DNA of 29,805 bases, taken from positions 1-29,805 of the forward strand of contig NZ_CAMLGT010000014.1 of the NCBI RefSeq assembly GCF_946479605.1, written 5' to 3'. The notes below the pieces were generated by a model. The model had not been told where the DNA came from. It saw only the letters and a program-made list of their open reading frames with translations, and made no database searches. Source of the stretch: an uncultured Lacibacter sp. (GTDB taxonomy: Bacteria; Bacteroidota; Bacteroidia; Chitinophagales; Chitinophagaceae). Positions 22,089 to 29,805 of the stretch are shown here, in pieces; positions within the stretch are counted from its first letter, which is position 1, and each line of letters opens with the position of its first letter. A program made the translations under genes and the position numbers.

Positions 22089-24989
22089 TTAATGCGCCTC
22101 TAACCAGTTAACACCTGTACCTGCTTCTGCAATGACCGGCACGCCATGAGTAAGCGGCATGGCTGTTTGCATACAGTCAATGATCAATGCTTTTATTTCA
22201 TCAGCTTCTTCTTTCAGCACATCAAAGATCAATTCATCATGCACCTGCAAGATCATTTTACTTTTCAGTTTACTGTTTTTTAACGCTGCATGTGTTTTAA
22301 TCATTGCCAGTTTGATCATATCTGCAGCAGTACCCTGTATTGGTGAGTTGATGGCATTTCGTTCAGCATAACCACGTACGGTAAAGTTGCTGGAATTAAT
22401 ATCACGCAGCCAGCGCTTACGTCCCATAAGGGTTTCAACATAACCGTTTTCACGTGCAAAATTCACCGTATCATCCATGTACTTTTGAATACCTGCAAAC
22501 TCACGCTTATAGTTATCAATAATTTCTTTTGCTTCGGTACGGCTGATACCTAAGTTATCGGCCAGGCCAAATGCGCCCTGCCCGTAAATGATACCGAAGT
22601 TTACGCTCTTTGCTTTGTAACGCATTTCTTTGGTTACATCTTTCTCTTCCACCTTATATACTTTGGCAGCAGTGGCGGTATGAATATCCTTGCCCTGAAT
22701 AAATGCGTCGCACATGGCAGGATCGCCGCTGATGGCTGCTACAATACGCAATTCTATCTGCGAATAATCGGCACTCACCAGCAAATGATTTTCATCACGT
22801 GGCACAAATGCTTTGCGTATTTCTCTTCCTCTTTCGGTACGCACAGGAATGTTCTGCAAGTTGGGATTGTTGCTTGCCAAACGGCCTGTTACTGCAACCG
22901 CCTGTCCGTATGTTGTATGCACACGACCTGTTTTGCGGTTGATCAGTTGTGGTAGCGCATCAACATAGGTTGATTTGAGTTTGGTTAACTCACGAAAAGC
23001 AAGAATATCTTCTACAATCGGGCTGGTATGTGCCAGTTTTAATAATACATCTTCGCCTGTTGCATACTGCCCGGTTTTAGTCTTCTTCGCTTTGGGATCA
23101 AGTTTTAAATGATCGAACAACACTTCACCCAATTGCTTTGGTGAAGCCAAATTGAATTTCAATCCTGAAGAACTGTATACTCTTTGTTCCGCTTCTTTTG
23201 CGTCTTTATCGAGTTGTTTCGAATAATCATTTAAGAAATCAACATCCACTTTTACTCCTTCAAACTCCATATCAGTCAACACTTTCACCAACGGATTTTC
23301 CACTTCGTAAAACACACGTTCTACTTCTTTCTCTTTCAGCTTTGGAAACAATGCATGTTTTATCTGTAGGGTAATATCTGCATCTTCTGCAGCATAATCG
23401 GTTATCTTTTCCAGCTCCACATCACGCATGGTTCCTTGCGTTTTGCCTTTTTTACCGATCAGTTCTTCAATATGAACCGGTTCATAACCAAGAAACTGTG
23501 CACTCAACTCATCCATACTTCGTTTCCCATCGGGCTCTACTACATAATGTGCCAGCATGGTATCGAATAACTGTCCTTTCAATTCCACATCATACCATTT
23601 CAATACCAGCAGATCGTATTTAATATTTTGTCCTACCCATGTCTTGCTTTCATCTGCAAACAAGGGTTCGAATATTTGAAGAATAGCTTTTGTTTCATCC
23701 TGGTTGGCAGGACAGGGAATGTACCATGCTTTGTGCGGCTGGTACGAAAAGCTCATGCCCACCAGTTCGCAATCATTGGCATCAATACCGGTGGTTTCTG
23801 TATCAAAACAAATTTCTTTTTGTTGACTAAGTTCATCAACAAGTTTTTGCAGTTCGTCTTTTGCAGAAACAGCAATGTACTCGTGTGCAGTATTGTGAAT
23901 ATTGTTGGCCGCAATAGTAAATTCTGAAGAGCTTTCCTCTGTTGTTGCCGCTTCATCTGTTTCTTTTTCTTCTGCAGTAGCGGTTGCCTCTTGTTGTTTT
24001 GTTTTGGCAGCAGGTTTTGCATCTTTTCTTACTTCGCCCATTGTAGTATCAACCACATTTCCAAACAAATCACGCTGCACACCTACTGGTGCTGTAGTAA
24101 ATACATTAAAATCATCGCCGAGTATGCGTTTACCAATGGTTTTAAATTCCAGTTCAGCAAACACCTCTTTCAATTCATCCTTATTCCATTCTTTTAAGCG
24201 GAAATCTTCTTCATGAAATTCAACAGGCACATTCGTAATAATGGTGGCGAGTTTTTTACTCATAATGGCCAGGTCTTTTCCTGCTGCTACTTTCTCACCC
24301 ATTTTACCTTTAATGTTTGCTGCATTAGCCAACACATTTTCCAATGTATCATACTCAGCTAAAAGTTTAGCTGCTGTTTTTTCACCCACACCTGGTATGC
24401 CCGGAATATTATCAACTGAATCACCCATCATACCGAGTATGTCAATCACCTGGCTTACATTTTTTATACCCCACTTAGCACAAACCTCCGCTGGTCCCAG
24501 TATCTCTACATCACCACCCTGGTAAGCAGGTTTATAAATTTTTACTTTATCGGTTACAAGCTGGCCATAATCTTTATCGGGTGTTACCATAAACACTTCG
24601 TAACCTGCTGCTTCACCTTGTTTACTTAATGTACCAATCACATCATCTGCTTCAAAACCATCACATTCAATAACAGGAATATTAAATCCTTTAATGATGC
24701 GCTTAATATCGGGAATAGCCGCAAGCAAGTCTTCAGGCGCTTCCTGCCGGTTGGCTTTGTACTCAGCAAAATCGGTATGACGTTCTGTTGGGGCAGCTGT
24801 GTCGAAACAAACAGCCATGTGTGATGGCTTTTGTTTTGTCATGAGTTCAATTAATGCATTGGTAAAACCAAACTGTGCATTTGTGTTTTTTCCTTTTGAT
24901 GTATTACGTGGATTGCGGATAAGCGCATAATATGCACGAAAGATGAGTGCAAACGCATCGAGCAGAAATACTTTTTTATCATTGGTCAT
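22089..24989 (-). CDS. polA: DNA polymerase I
   Basis: A 966-residue enzyme with all three activities. The 5'-3' exonuclease (about 7-290) starts FLLDAFALIFRAYYAL and has the helix-hairpin-helix region GIPGVGEKTA. The 3'-5' proofreading domain (about 370-560) keeps Asp396/Glu398 (FDTETTG), Asp459 and Tyr532/Asp536 (DYAAEDAD), so it should be active. The polymerase domain carries motif A Asp741 (ADYSQIELR), motif B Arg790, Lys794, Phe798 and Tyr802, and motif C HDE (917-919). A Glu/Ala/Thr-rich linker (about 313-358) joins the nuclease domains. It repairs DNA and removes RNA primers. It is followed without a gap by the haemoglobin gene. Confidence 0.97.
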   Translation of the reverse strand: MTNDKKVFLLDAFALIFRAYYALIRNPRNTSKGKNTNAQFGFTNALIELMTKQKPSHMAVCFDTAAPTERHTDFAEYKANRQEAPEDLLAAIPDIKRIIKGFNIPVIECDGFEADDVIGTLSKQGEAAGYEVFMVTPDKDYGQLVTDKVKIYKPAYQGGDVEILGPAEVCAKWGIKNVSQVIDILGMMGDSVDNIPGIPGVGEKTAAKLLAEYDTLENVLANAANIKGKMGEKVAAGKDLAIMSKKLATIITNVPVEFHEEDFRLKEWNKDELKEVFAELEFKTIGKRILGDDFNVFTTAPVGVQRDLFGNVVDTTMGEVRKDAKPAAKTKQQEATATAEEKETDEAATTEESSSEFTIAANNIHNTAHEYIAVSAKDELQKLVDELSQQKEICFDTETTGIDANDCELVGMSFSYQPHKAWYIPCPANQDETKAILQIFEPLFADESKTWVGQNIKYDLLVLKWYDVELKGQLFDTMLAHYVVEPDGKRSMDELSAQFLGYEPVHIEELIGKKGKTQGTMRDVELEKITDYAAEDADITLQIKHALFPKLKEKEVERVFYEVENPLVKVLTDMEFEGVKVDVDFLNDYSKQLDKDAKEAEQRVYSSSGLKFNLASPKQLGEVLFDHLKLDPKAKKTKTGQYATGEDVLLKLAHTSPIVEDILAFRELTKLKSTYVDALPQLINRKTGRVHTTYGQAVAVTGRLASNNPNLQNIPVRTERGREIRKAFVPRDENHLLVSADYSQIELRIVAAISGDPAMCDAFIQGKDIHTATAAKVYKVEEKDVTKEMRYKAKSVNFGIIYGQGAFGLADNLGISRTEAKEIIDNYKREFAGIQKYMDDTVNFARENGYVETLMGRKRWLRDINSSNFTVRGYAERNAINSPIQGTAADMIKLAMIKTHAALKNSKLKSKMILQVHDELIFDVLKEEADEIKALIIDCMQTAMPLTHGVPVIAEAGTGVNWLEAH

Positions 24990-25080
24990 GGCGCTAAGTT
25001 AACACCCTTGCCAAAGAGAGAAAGAGAAATTTTTATAAACAACAAAACCCCCGTTTTTCAACGTGGTTTACATGTAAGCA
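24990..25080. other. polA upstream region with a 10-bp palindrome
   Basis: TTACATGTAA (25068-25077) is a perfect palindrome about 80 bp upstream of polA. A weak -33/-7 pair (TTG, 20 bases, TCTCTTTG) can be traced on the minus strand nearer the gene. Neither is conclusive. Confidence 0.25.
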
Positions 25081-25113
25081 AAATAAAAACAGGAGGTGGT
25101 GGAAACCACCTCC
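25081..25113 (-). terminator. Terminator behind the small membrane peptide gene
   Basis: GGAGGTGGT (25092-25100) and ACCACCTCC (25105-25113) form a perfect 9-bp stem with the loop GGAA. The A-rich flank at 25081-25091 is a T-tract on the minus strand. Confidence 0.75.
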
Positions 25114-25232
25114 GCAAAACTTACATTATGAGAAAATTCAACACCGGCAGCAAATAATATAGGGTACGGATCGCCGGTTCGTTGATTGCTTAACGAAATA
25201 GTTGACGTGCTGTACTGCTATGTACAATGGAA

Positions 25233-25433
25233 TTACTTAGCTGAATTATCAGCCAGCTCATTTTCCAATGGCTTTGCTTCCTTAGTGCTTTGTTTTTGTG
25301 CTGTTTGTTGCTTTGCAACTTCAGATTTGCCTGCTACTACACGTGCTAAGAAAGAATCTTCCTTATAAAACACGTTTAAATAAATAGCGAAGAGGAAAAA
25401 TACGAATGAGAAGAAACGCAATGGTTTTTTCAT
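25233..25433 (-). CDS. Small membrane-anchored peptide (66 residues), hypothetical
   Basis: A 66-residue frame with an ATG at 25433, a membrane helix (about 5-22, FFSFVFFLFAIYLNVFY) after a KKPLR positive start, and a charged Lys/Gln/Ala-rich tail. It has no recognised domain. Support comes from its membrane-anchor layout, the terminator 120 bp downstream in the same direction and the absence of any other gene between polA and ParA. A plus-strand ORF over the same DNA (25186-25368) has no such features. Codon bias was judged by eye only, so it may still be a false gene. Confidence 0.5.
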   Translation of the reverse strand: MKKPLRFFSFVFFLFAIYLNVFYKEDSFLARVVAGKSEVAKQQTAQKQSTKEAKPLENELADNSAK

Positions 25434-25507
25434 GACATTAGGATTTAGTTATTTCAAAAGAATTGGACAATTCAAATGTAGAAACAGATTCTGAATTATG
25501 CAACAGT

Positions 25508-25536
25508 GAAAACCCCTTTTTGCAAAATTGGGGGTT
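25508..25536 (-). terminator. Possible terminator of the ParA gene
   Basis: AACCCC (25511-25516) pairs with GGGGTT (25531-25536). An inner TTTT/AAAA pairing extends it across an internal loop. On the minus strand a short TTTT follows. It lies about 60 bp after the ParA stop. Confidence 0.4.
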
Positions 25537-25594
25537 AGTACTTAGAGGCTAAACGGTAAATTTACGGTGCTGTCAAATGCAGTACTACAAAGGG

Positions 25595-26335
25595 TTACAG
25601 CACTCCTTCTTTAATTTCTTCCCACAGGTCACGATAGCATTGTGCTGCATAACTGCTGCGTGCAAATTCTTCAAGTGGAGCTTTGTGTACGCCCATTTTT
25701 TCTACATCACTTAAGTAGGGAATATAGTTTTCGAAGAAGCGTTTGTCTTTGTATAATTCTTCCATCACTTCGTTGTGCATAGTGCGCCGAAGATCAGTCA
25801 TAGTAAAGAAGCAAGTCATCTTTTTATTATCAATATTCTTCTCTTTAAAAAAATCTTTTACCATGTTGTAGGTACGAACAGAAAGTGTGGTAGGTATGAT
25901 GGGCATCAATACAATATCTGCTGCGTTAAAAATATTTTCGGCTAATGAACTTAAACCGGGAGGACAATCAATGAAAACAAAATCATAATCACTTTTTAAT
26001 TGCTTTAATACGGTTGCCAGTCTTTTCTTCGACGCCTGCATTTCATCAATCATCACATCGTGTGCTTTCGCAGTTATATCAGCAGGAATAATATCGAGGT
26101 TTTCGTATTCAGTTGCCATGATGCTTTCAGCAAGCTCCGCATCTTTACCCACCAGGTCTTTCATTGCCACTTTTTGTTTGGGTTTTACTTTGTAGTAAAA
26201 CGATGTGGCGCCTTGCGGATCAATATCCCATATCAATGTTTTATACCCGTCTTTTGCTGCGAGGTACGCAAAATTTACACAACTGGCTGTTTTACCAACT
26301 CCTCCCTTGAGATTGAATAACGCAAATGTGAACAT
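25595..26335 (-). CDS. ParA/MinD-family ATPase, orphan
   Basis: A 246-residue P-loop ATPase of the SIMIBI ParA type. The deviant Walker A KGGVGKT (10-16) includes the signature Lys10. Walker A' WDIDPQGATS and the Walker B region FIDCPPGLSS follow. It lacks the N-terminal DNA-binding domain of plasmid type Ia ParA. No parB gene or parS site is near, so it could position another cargo than a chromosome, for example a protein cluster. The gene precedes the small membrane peptide on the same strand and is separated from uvrB by a repeat patch. Confidence 0.9.
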   Translation of the reverse strand: MFTFALFNLKGGVGKTASCVNFAYLAAKDGYKTLIWDIDPQGATSFYYKVKPKQKVAMKDLVGKDAELAESIMATEYENLDIIPADITAKAHDVMIDEMQASKKRLATVLKQLKSDYDFVFIDCPPGLSSLAENIFNAADIVLMPIIPTTLSVRTYNMVKDFFKEKNIDNKKMTCFFTMTDLRRTMHNEVMEELYKDKRFFENYIPYLSDVEKMGVHKAPLEEFARSSYAAQCYRDLWEEIKEGVL

Positions 26336-26406
26336 GACTGATTCATTTGATGAATAGCTTTCAAGTTAAGAAAAGATGTGGAAACTACACAAACAAGGGG
26401 ATCGAG

Positions 26407-26453
26407 TCCTGAGCGCAGTCGAAGGGCGGGTAAAAGAATTGAGCGGAGTCGAG
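26407..26453. repeat. Two direct copies of a GAGCGNAGTCGA repeat
   Basis: GAGCGCAGTCGA (26411-26422) and GAGCGGAGTCGA (26441-26452) lie 30 bases apart start to start, in a patch of higher GC than the surroundings. CTGAGCG(C/A/T)AGTCGAAG-like words are common dispersed repeats in many environmental bacteria; this is general recollection, not a search. Confidence 0.6.
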
Positions 26454-26467
26454 ATTCGGTTAGAACG

Positions 26468-26502
26468 AGCCGCCGTCAGGGCTTGCAACCGCTGACGGGG
26501 CT
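26468..26502. repeat. GC-rich hairpin downstream of uvrB
   Basis: AGCC-G-CCGTCAG (26468-26479) pairs with CTGACGG-GGCT (26492-26502), giving 11 bp with one bulge, around a 12-base loop GGCTTGCAACCG. It begins just past the uvrB stop. No T-run follows on the minus strand, so it may be a repeat element rather than a normal terminator. Confidence 0.55.
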
Positions 26503-26507
26503 CCCGG

Positions 26508-28544
26508 TTATTTCTTCATTTCATCCAGTTCTTTCTGCAGACGAAACATTTCATCCCGCAGGCGTGCCGCCTCCATAAAATCAAGGTCACGGGCTGCTTT
26601 TTCCATTTGTTTTTTGGTTTGTGCAATGGCTTTTTCCATTTGCGGAATTGTTTGGTAAACTTCCTGTTCTTCAGCAGCTGTTACCAACTCCTCATCGGAG
26701 CCTATTGCATAAGGCCTGCTGGCATCAAACCCTTTAATATCCAGCACAGCTGTTTGTCCCAGCACCTGCTCAATTGATTTTGTTACTGTTCTTGGTGTAA
26801 TGCCATGCTCAATATTATACTGGATCTGCTTTTCCCTGCGCCGGCTGGTTTCTTCAATGGTGCGGCGCATACTTTCTGTCATCTTATCTGCATAAAAAAT
26901 TACAAGTCCATCCACATTACGTGCTGCACGACCTGCGGTTTGCGTTAAACTCTTTTCATTACGCAAAAAGCCTTCTTTATCGGCATCAAGAATTGCCACA
27001 AGCGAAACTTCGGGCAAATCCAATCCTTCACGTAACAGGTTTACACCCACCAGAACATCAATTACACCAAGCCGCAAATCACGCAGAATTTCAATACGCT
27101 CCAGCGTATCTACTTCGCTATGGATGTACTTTGATTTGATGTTGATGCGATGCAGGTATTTATCCATTTCCTCGGCCATGCGTTTGGTGAGTGTTGTTAC
27201 CAATACACGATCGCCTTTTTTCACACGCTTATCAATTTCATCTAACAAATCATCGATCTGGTTAATGCTTGGGCGGATCTCAATAGGAGGATCTAACAAA
27301 CCCGTTGGGCGAACAACCTGTTCCACCACCACACCACCTGTTTTTTCCAGTTCATAGTCATCAGGTGTTGCACTAACAAACACCACCTGGTTGAGTAAAC
27401 TTTCAAATTCATGAAAATTCAACGGGCGGTTATCTAACGCACTGGGCAAACGGAAACCATAATCCACCAATACCATTTTCCGGCTTCTGTCGCCACCGTA
27501 CATACCACTCACCTGCGGAATAGTTTGATGGCTTTCATCAATGATCATTAAATAATCTTTCGGGAAATAATCCAGCAAACAGAACGGTCTTGTACCTGGC
27601 GTTCGTCTGTCGAAGAAACGGGAATAGTTTTCAATCCCATTGCAATAACCCAGCTCACGAATCATTTCGAGATCATAATCGGTGCGCTCTTTCAAACGTT
27701 GTGCTTCAATGTATTTTCCTTCACGCTTAAAATATTCTACCTGTGCAGCCGATTCGTCCTGTATTTCGTAAATGATCTGCTGCATCATATCCTTTGGTGC
27801 AATGTATAAGTTGGCAGGGAAGATGGCTGCATTATCTACTTTACCAATGCGTTTGCTTGATTTTACATCGATGGTTTCAATGTCTTCAATTTCATCGCCA
27901 AAGAACGTAATACGGTAACCAAAATCAACATACGGAAGATTAATATCAACGGTATCACCCTTCACCCGAAAGCTGCCCCTGTTAAAGTCGCCTTGTGAAC
28001 GGGTGTACAAACTATTGACAAGTGAGTGCAAAAAACCCTGCCGTGATAATGTTTGGTTCTTTTGAATACGAATAATACCGTTTTCAAAATCGGTAGGGTT
28101 ACCCATACCATAAATACAACTCACACTCGCCACAACAATAATATCTCTTCTCCCACTCAGCAATTCACTTGTAGCTTGTAGACGAAGTTTGTCCAATTCT
28201 TCATTAATGCTCAGATCTTTTTCAATATACGTGCCGCTTACAGGCATGTAGGCTTCGGGTTGATAATAATCGTAATAACTTACGAAATATCCCACCGCAT
28301 TATCCGGAAAGAATTGTTTAAACTCACCATACAATTGCGCCACCAATGTTTTGTTGTGTGTAAGTACCAGTGTTGGCCGTTGTACATTCTGTATAACATT
28401 GGCCATGGTAAAGGTTTTACCACTACCGGTAACACCGAGTAATGTCTGGAATTTCTCCCCATTTATAATTCCTTCAGTAAGTTGCTGAATAGCCAATGGC
28501 TGATCACCACTTGGGGTGTAAGGTGAATGAAGTTGAAAAGGCAT
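26508..28544 (-). CDS. uvrB: Excinuclease ABC subunit B (UvrB)
   Basis: A 678-residue nucleotide-excision repair helicase that loads on damaged DNA with UvrA and recruits UvrC. It shows Walker A GVTGSGKT (37-44), the beta-hairpin region YYDYYQPEAYMP, the SCIYGMGNP element, motif II DESH in LMIIDESHQTIPQVSGMYGGD, motif VI QTAGRAARN and the C-terminal UVR domain (KKQMEKAARDLDFMEAARLRDEM) that contacts UvrC. Length is normal. The frame opens with TTG at 28553, but the ATG at 28544 gives the usual MPFQL start. It is divergent from the hydroxylase gene, with a 58-bp gap. Confidence 0.97.
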   Translation of the reverse strand: MPFQLHSPYTPSGDQPLAIQQLTEGIINGEKFQTLLGVTGSGKTFTMANVIQNVQRPTLVLTHNKTLVAQLYGEFKQFFPDNAVGYFVSYYDYYQPEAYMPVSGTYIEKDLSINEELDKLRLQATSELLSGRRDIIVVASVSCIYGMGNPTDFENGIIRIQKNQTLSRQGFLHSLVNSLYTRSQGDFNRGSFRVKGDTVDINLPYVDFGYRITFFGDEIEDIETIDVKSSKRIGKVDNAAIFPANLYIAPKDMMQQIIYEIQDESAAQVEYFKREGKYIEAQRLKERTDYDLEMIRELGYCNGIENYSRFFDRRTPGTRPFCLLDYFPKDYLMIIDESHQTIPQVSGMYGGDRSRKMVLVDYGFRLPSALDNRPLNFHEFESLLNQVVFVSATPDDYELEKTGGVVVEQVVRPTGLLDPPIEIRPSINQIDDLLDEIDKRVKKGDRVLVTTLTKRMAEEMDKYLHRINIKSKYIHSEVDTLERIEILRDLRLGVIDVLVGVNLLREGLDLPEVSLVAILDADKEGFLRNEKSLTQTAGRAARNVDGLVIFYADKMTESMRRTIEETSRRREKQIQYNIEHGITPRTVTKSIEQVLGQTAVLDIKGFDASRPYAIGSDEELVTAAEEQEVYQTIPQMEKAIAQTKKQMEKAARDLDFMEAARLRDEMFRLQKELDEMKK

Positions 28545-28602
28545 ACTATGCAAATTACGAATGAAAACGTTTAATTTACAGCGTTAACCAATACAACATT
28601 TT

Positions 28603-29313
28603 TTGATTAAGTATTTACAGTTAAAACAACAGTTTGATGTGCAGCAAATGCAACAGGAAGCAGCATTGCTAGAAAGCGGTTTGTGGAAAGCACATTACAA
28701 CACTGCACATTACGAAGGCGGGTGGACTATCCTGCCTCTTCGTTCTATTAATGGATGTATCGATAATATTATTTCTATTCACTCAGCTGCTGCAACAAAG
28801 ATTCCGGCTTATCAAAATACTGTGCTGCTTGAACAGTGCAGGTATATTCAATCAGTTCTTGATTGGTTCGAATGCGAAAAAACAGCCGTGCGGTTAATGA
28901 AGCTGCATGCCGGTGCTGTTATTAAAGAACACAGCGATCATGATTTGTGTTTTGAAGATGGTGAAGTGCGGTTGCATATCCCGGTAATTACCAATAATGC
29001 CGTTGAGTTTTTTCTGGATGATGAGCGTATACCAATGCAGGAAGGCGAATGTTGGTACATGAATCTTTCATTAAAGCACAGGATTAATAACTACAGCAAT
29101 ATTGACAGAGTGCATCTTGTGCTCGATTGTAAAGTGAACGATTGGATAAAAGACCAGTTTGTTGCAAATACGCTGTTGCGAAAAGATGTTGCAGTTGAAC
29201 AAATGACCAAACAATCGAACGAAGAAAAACAAAAGATCATTGCCCAGCTGCGTTTGCTTAACACATCAACAGCACACGAACTGGCCGATAAAATGGAAAA
29301 AGAAACCGAATGA
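28603..29313 (+). CDS. Aspartyl/asparaginyl beta-hydroxylase-like 2-oxoglutarate dioxygenase
   Basis: A 236-residue protein of the AspH family (PF05118, cupin fold), Fe(II)- and 2-oxoglutarate-dependent. The iron site is probably His110-x-Asp112 (KEHSDHD) with His159 in LKHRINN. RLHIPV (123-128) and Arg169 in DRVHLVLD fit the co-substrate pocket. The family hydroxylates Asp, Asn or related side chains of peptides, or free substrates. A C-terminal helical extension (about 185-236) goes beyond the catalytic domain. The start is a TTG: a TAA lies in frame at 28585, no ATG lies between, and MIKYLQLKQQFDV matches the expected first strand. It overlaps the HEAGH gene by ATGA. Confidence 0.85.
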   Translation: MIKYLQLKQQFDVQQMQQEAALLESGLWKAHYNTAHYEGGWTILPLRSINGCIDNIISIHSAAATKIPAYQNTVLLEQCRYIQSVLDWFECEKTAVRLMKLHAGAVIKEHSDHDLCFEDGEVRLHIPVITNNAVEFFLDDERIPMQEGECWYMNLSLKHRINNYSNIDRVHLVLDCKVNDWIKDQFVANTLLRKDVAVEQMTKQSNEEKQKIIAQLRLLNTSTAHELADKMEKETE

Positions 29314-29804
29314 ACCACGACAGTTTACTCAACAGATCCATACAGTTTATTAACAGTATTGGGTTGGAAACAGTACTTTGTACGTTAAATACTGAAGATT
29401 GTTTTTTGCCGGGTATTTTCATCAGCAATGGAAAAATTCTCATCGATAAGGAAAAGCTGCAATACCCCGGCGATATTATTCATGAAGCAGGGCATCTTGC
29501 AGTTATTCCAGCAGCCGAGCGAACTACAATTTCAGGACCTGATATTGGCAGACGTACAGATGCTGCTTCGGAAGAAATGATGGCGATTGCCTGGAGCTAT
29601 GCTGCCTGTAAACATCTTGCAGTTGATCCGGCATTTGTTTTTCACGAGCAAGGTTATAAAGGCGGCGGTAAAAATATTATTGAAGATTTTGATGCCGGCA
29701 GGTATTTTGGTGTTCCTGTATTGCAATGGCTGGGCATGACGGTTACCAACTCCGGCAACAATGCAGAAAATTATCCTGCCATGCGTAAATGGCTGAGAGA
29801 ATGA
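29310..29804 (+). CDS. Putative HEAGH zinc metalloprotein, function unknown
   Basis: A 164-residue soluble protein ending one base before the window edge. IIHEAGHLAV places a HExxH zinc site at His58-Glu59-His62. An acidic helix SEEMMAIAWSYAA (Glu88/Glu89) about 26 residues later could give the third ligand, as in gluzincins and ImmA/IrrE-type proteins. No family is recognised with certainty. The gene overlaps the hydroxylase by ATGA, so the two are made together and may share a substrate; that is inference. Peptidase activity is likely but not shown, and a metal-binding regulator is an alternative. Confidence 0.75.
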   Translation: MNHDSLLNRSIQFINSIGLETVLCTLNTEDCFLPGIFISNGKILIDKEKLQYPGDIIHEAGHLAVIPAAERTTISGPDIGRRTDAASEEMMAIAWSYAACKHLAVDPAFVFHEQGYKGGGKNIIEDFDAGRYFGVPVLQWLGMTVTNSGNNAENYPAMRKWLRE

Positions 29805-29805
29805 T

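Noticed and set aside
25186..25368. Plus-strand ORF opposite the small membrane peptide
   Set aside because: It has no signal, domain or promoter; the minus frame has a membrane-anchor layout and a terminator.
26378..26578. 66-codon plus-strand ORF between ParA and uvrB
   Set aside because: It is made of the GC-rich repeats and the antisense of the uvrB end; the composition is Arg/Ser-rich as expected from repeats.
1..29805. CRISPR array, tRNA, rRNA, transposase or prophage
   Set aside because: No regular repeat-spacer pattern, no recognisable tRNA arms and no integrase or transposase motifs were seen on either strand by reading; a tRNAscan or Infernal run was not possible.

Overview
The window looks like a chromosomal segment of a Bacteroidota bacterium, most likely family Chitinophagaceae. 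The reasons are moderate to low GC, exact TAnnTTTG -7 promoter boxes, weak Shine-Dalgarno sequences, a LytS/LytTR two-component pair, DUF5117-type metzincin proteases, PfkB-type phosphofructokinase and group III truncated haemoglobin. The genus is inferred from protein style only. No tRNA, rRNA, CRISPR array, transposase or phage gene was seen.

Layout. 1-861 (-): N-terminal part of an O-antigen ligase-like membrane protein, cut by the window edge. 1013-1915 (+): MeaB GTPase. A perfect two-way terminator separates it from a minus-strand block (1999-6730): a secreted metzincin protease, a 75-residue CxxC membrane protein, a LytTR response regulator and its sensor kinase. Divergent from the kinase is a long run of small plus-strand genes (6791-13269): DUF1761, ankyrin, DUF1801, VOC, DUF6265, SRPBCC, TfoX-N, DinB, then after a 501-bp gap DUF1801, YciI-like, ankyrin and DinB. 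Several overlap by ATGA or are spaced by 6-18 bp, and the run ends at a clear terminator (13293-13325). A 1097-residue exported beta-propeller protein with about ten Asp-boxes follows.

16817-26335 is all minus strand: bestrophin-like channel, DUF1579 lipoprotein, PfkB with a DsbA-like protein, an exported amidohydrolase, truncated haemoglobin III directly behind DNA polymerase I, a small membrane peptide and an orphan ParA ATPase. A GC-rich patch of short repeats separates ParA from uvrB (26508-28544, -). Divergent from uvrB are an aspartyl/asparaginyl beta-hydroxylase-like dioxygenase with a TTG start and, overlapping it by ATGA, a small HEAGH putative metalloprotein.

Functionally the window mixes housekeeping (polA, uvrB, pfkB, meaB) with an accessory island of stand-alone small-domain proteins. 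The least explained parts are that island, beside a two-component system and with several members carrying export signals; the hydroxylase/HEAGH pair; and a 501-bp gap that may hold a decayed minus-strand gene. Several open-frame starts were corrected from TTG to ATG (response regulator, DUF6265, propeller protein, uvrB).
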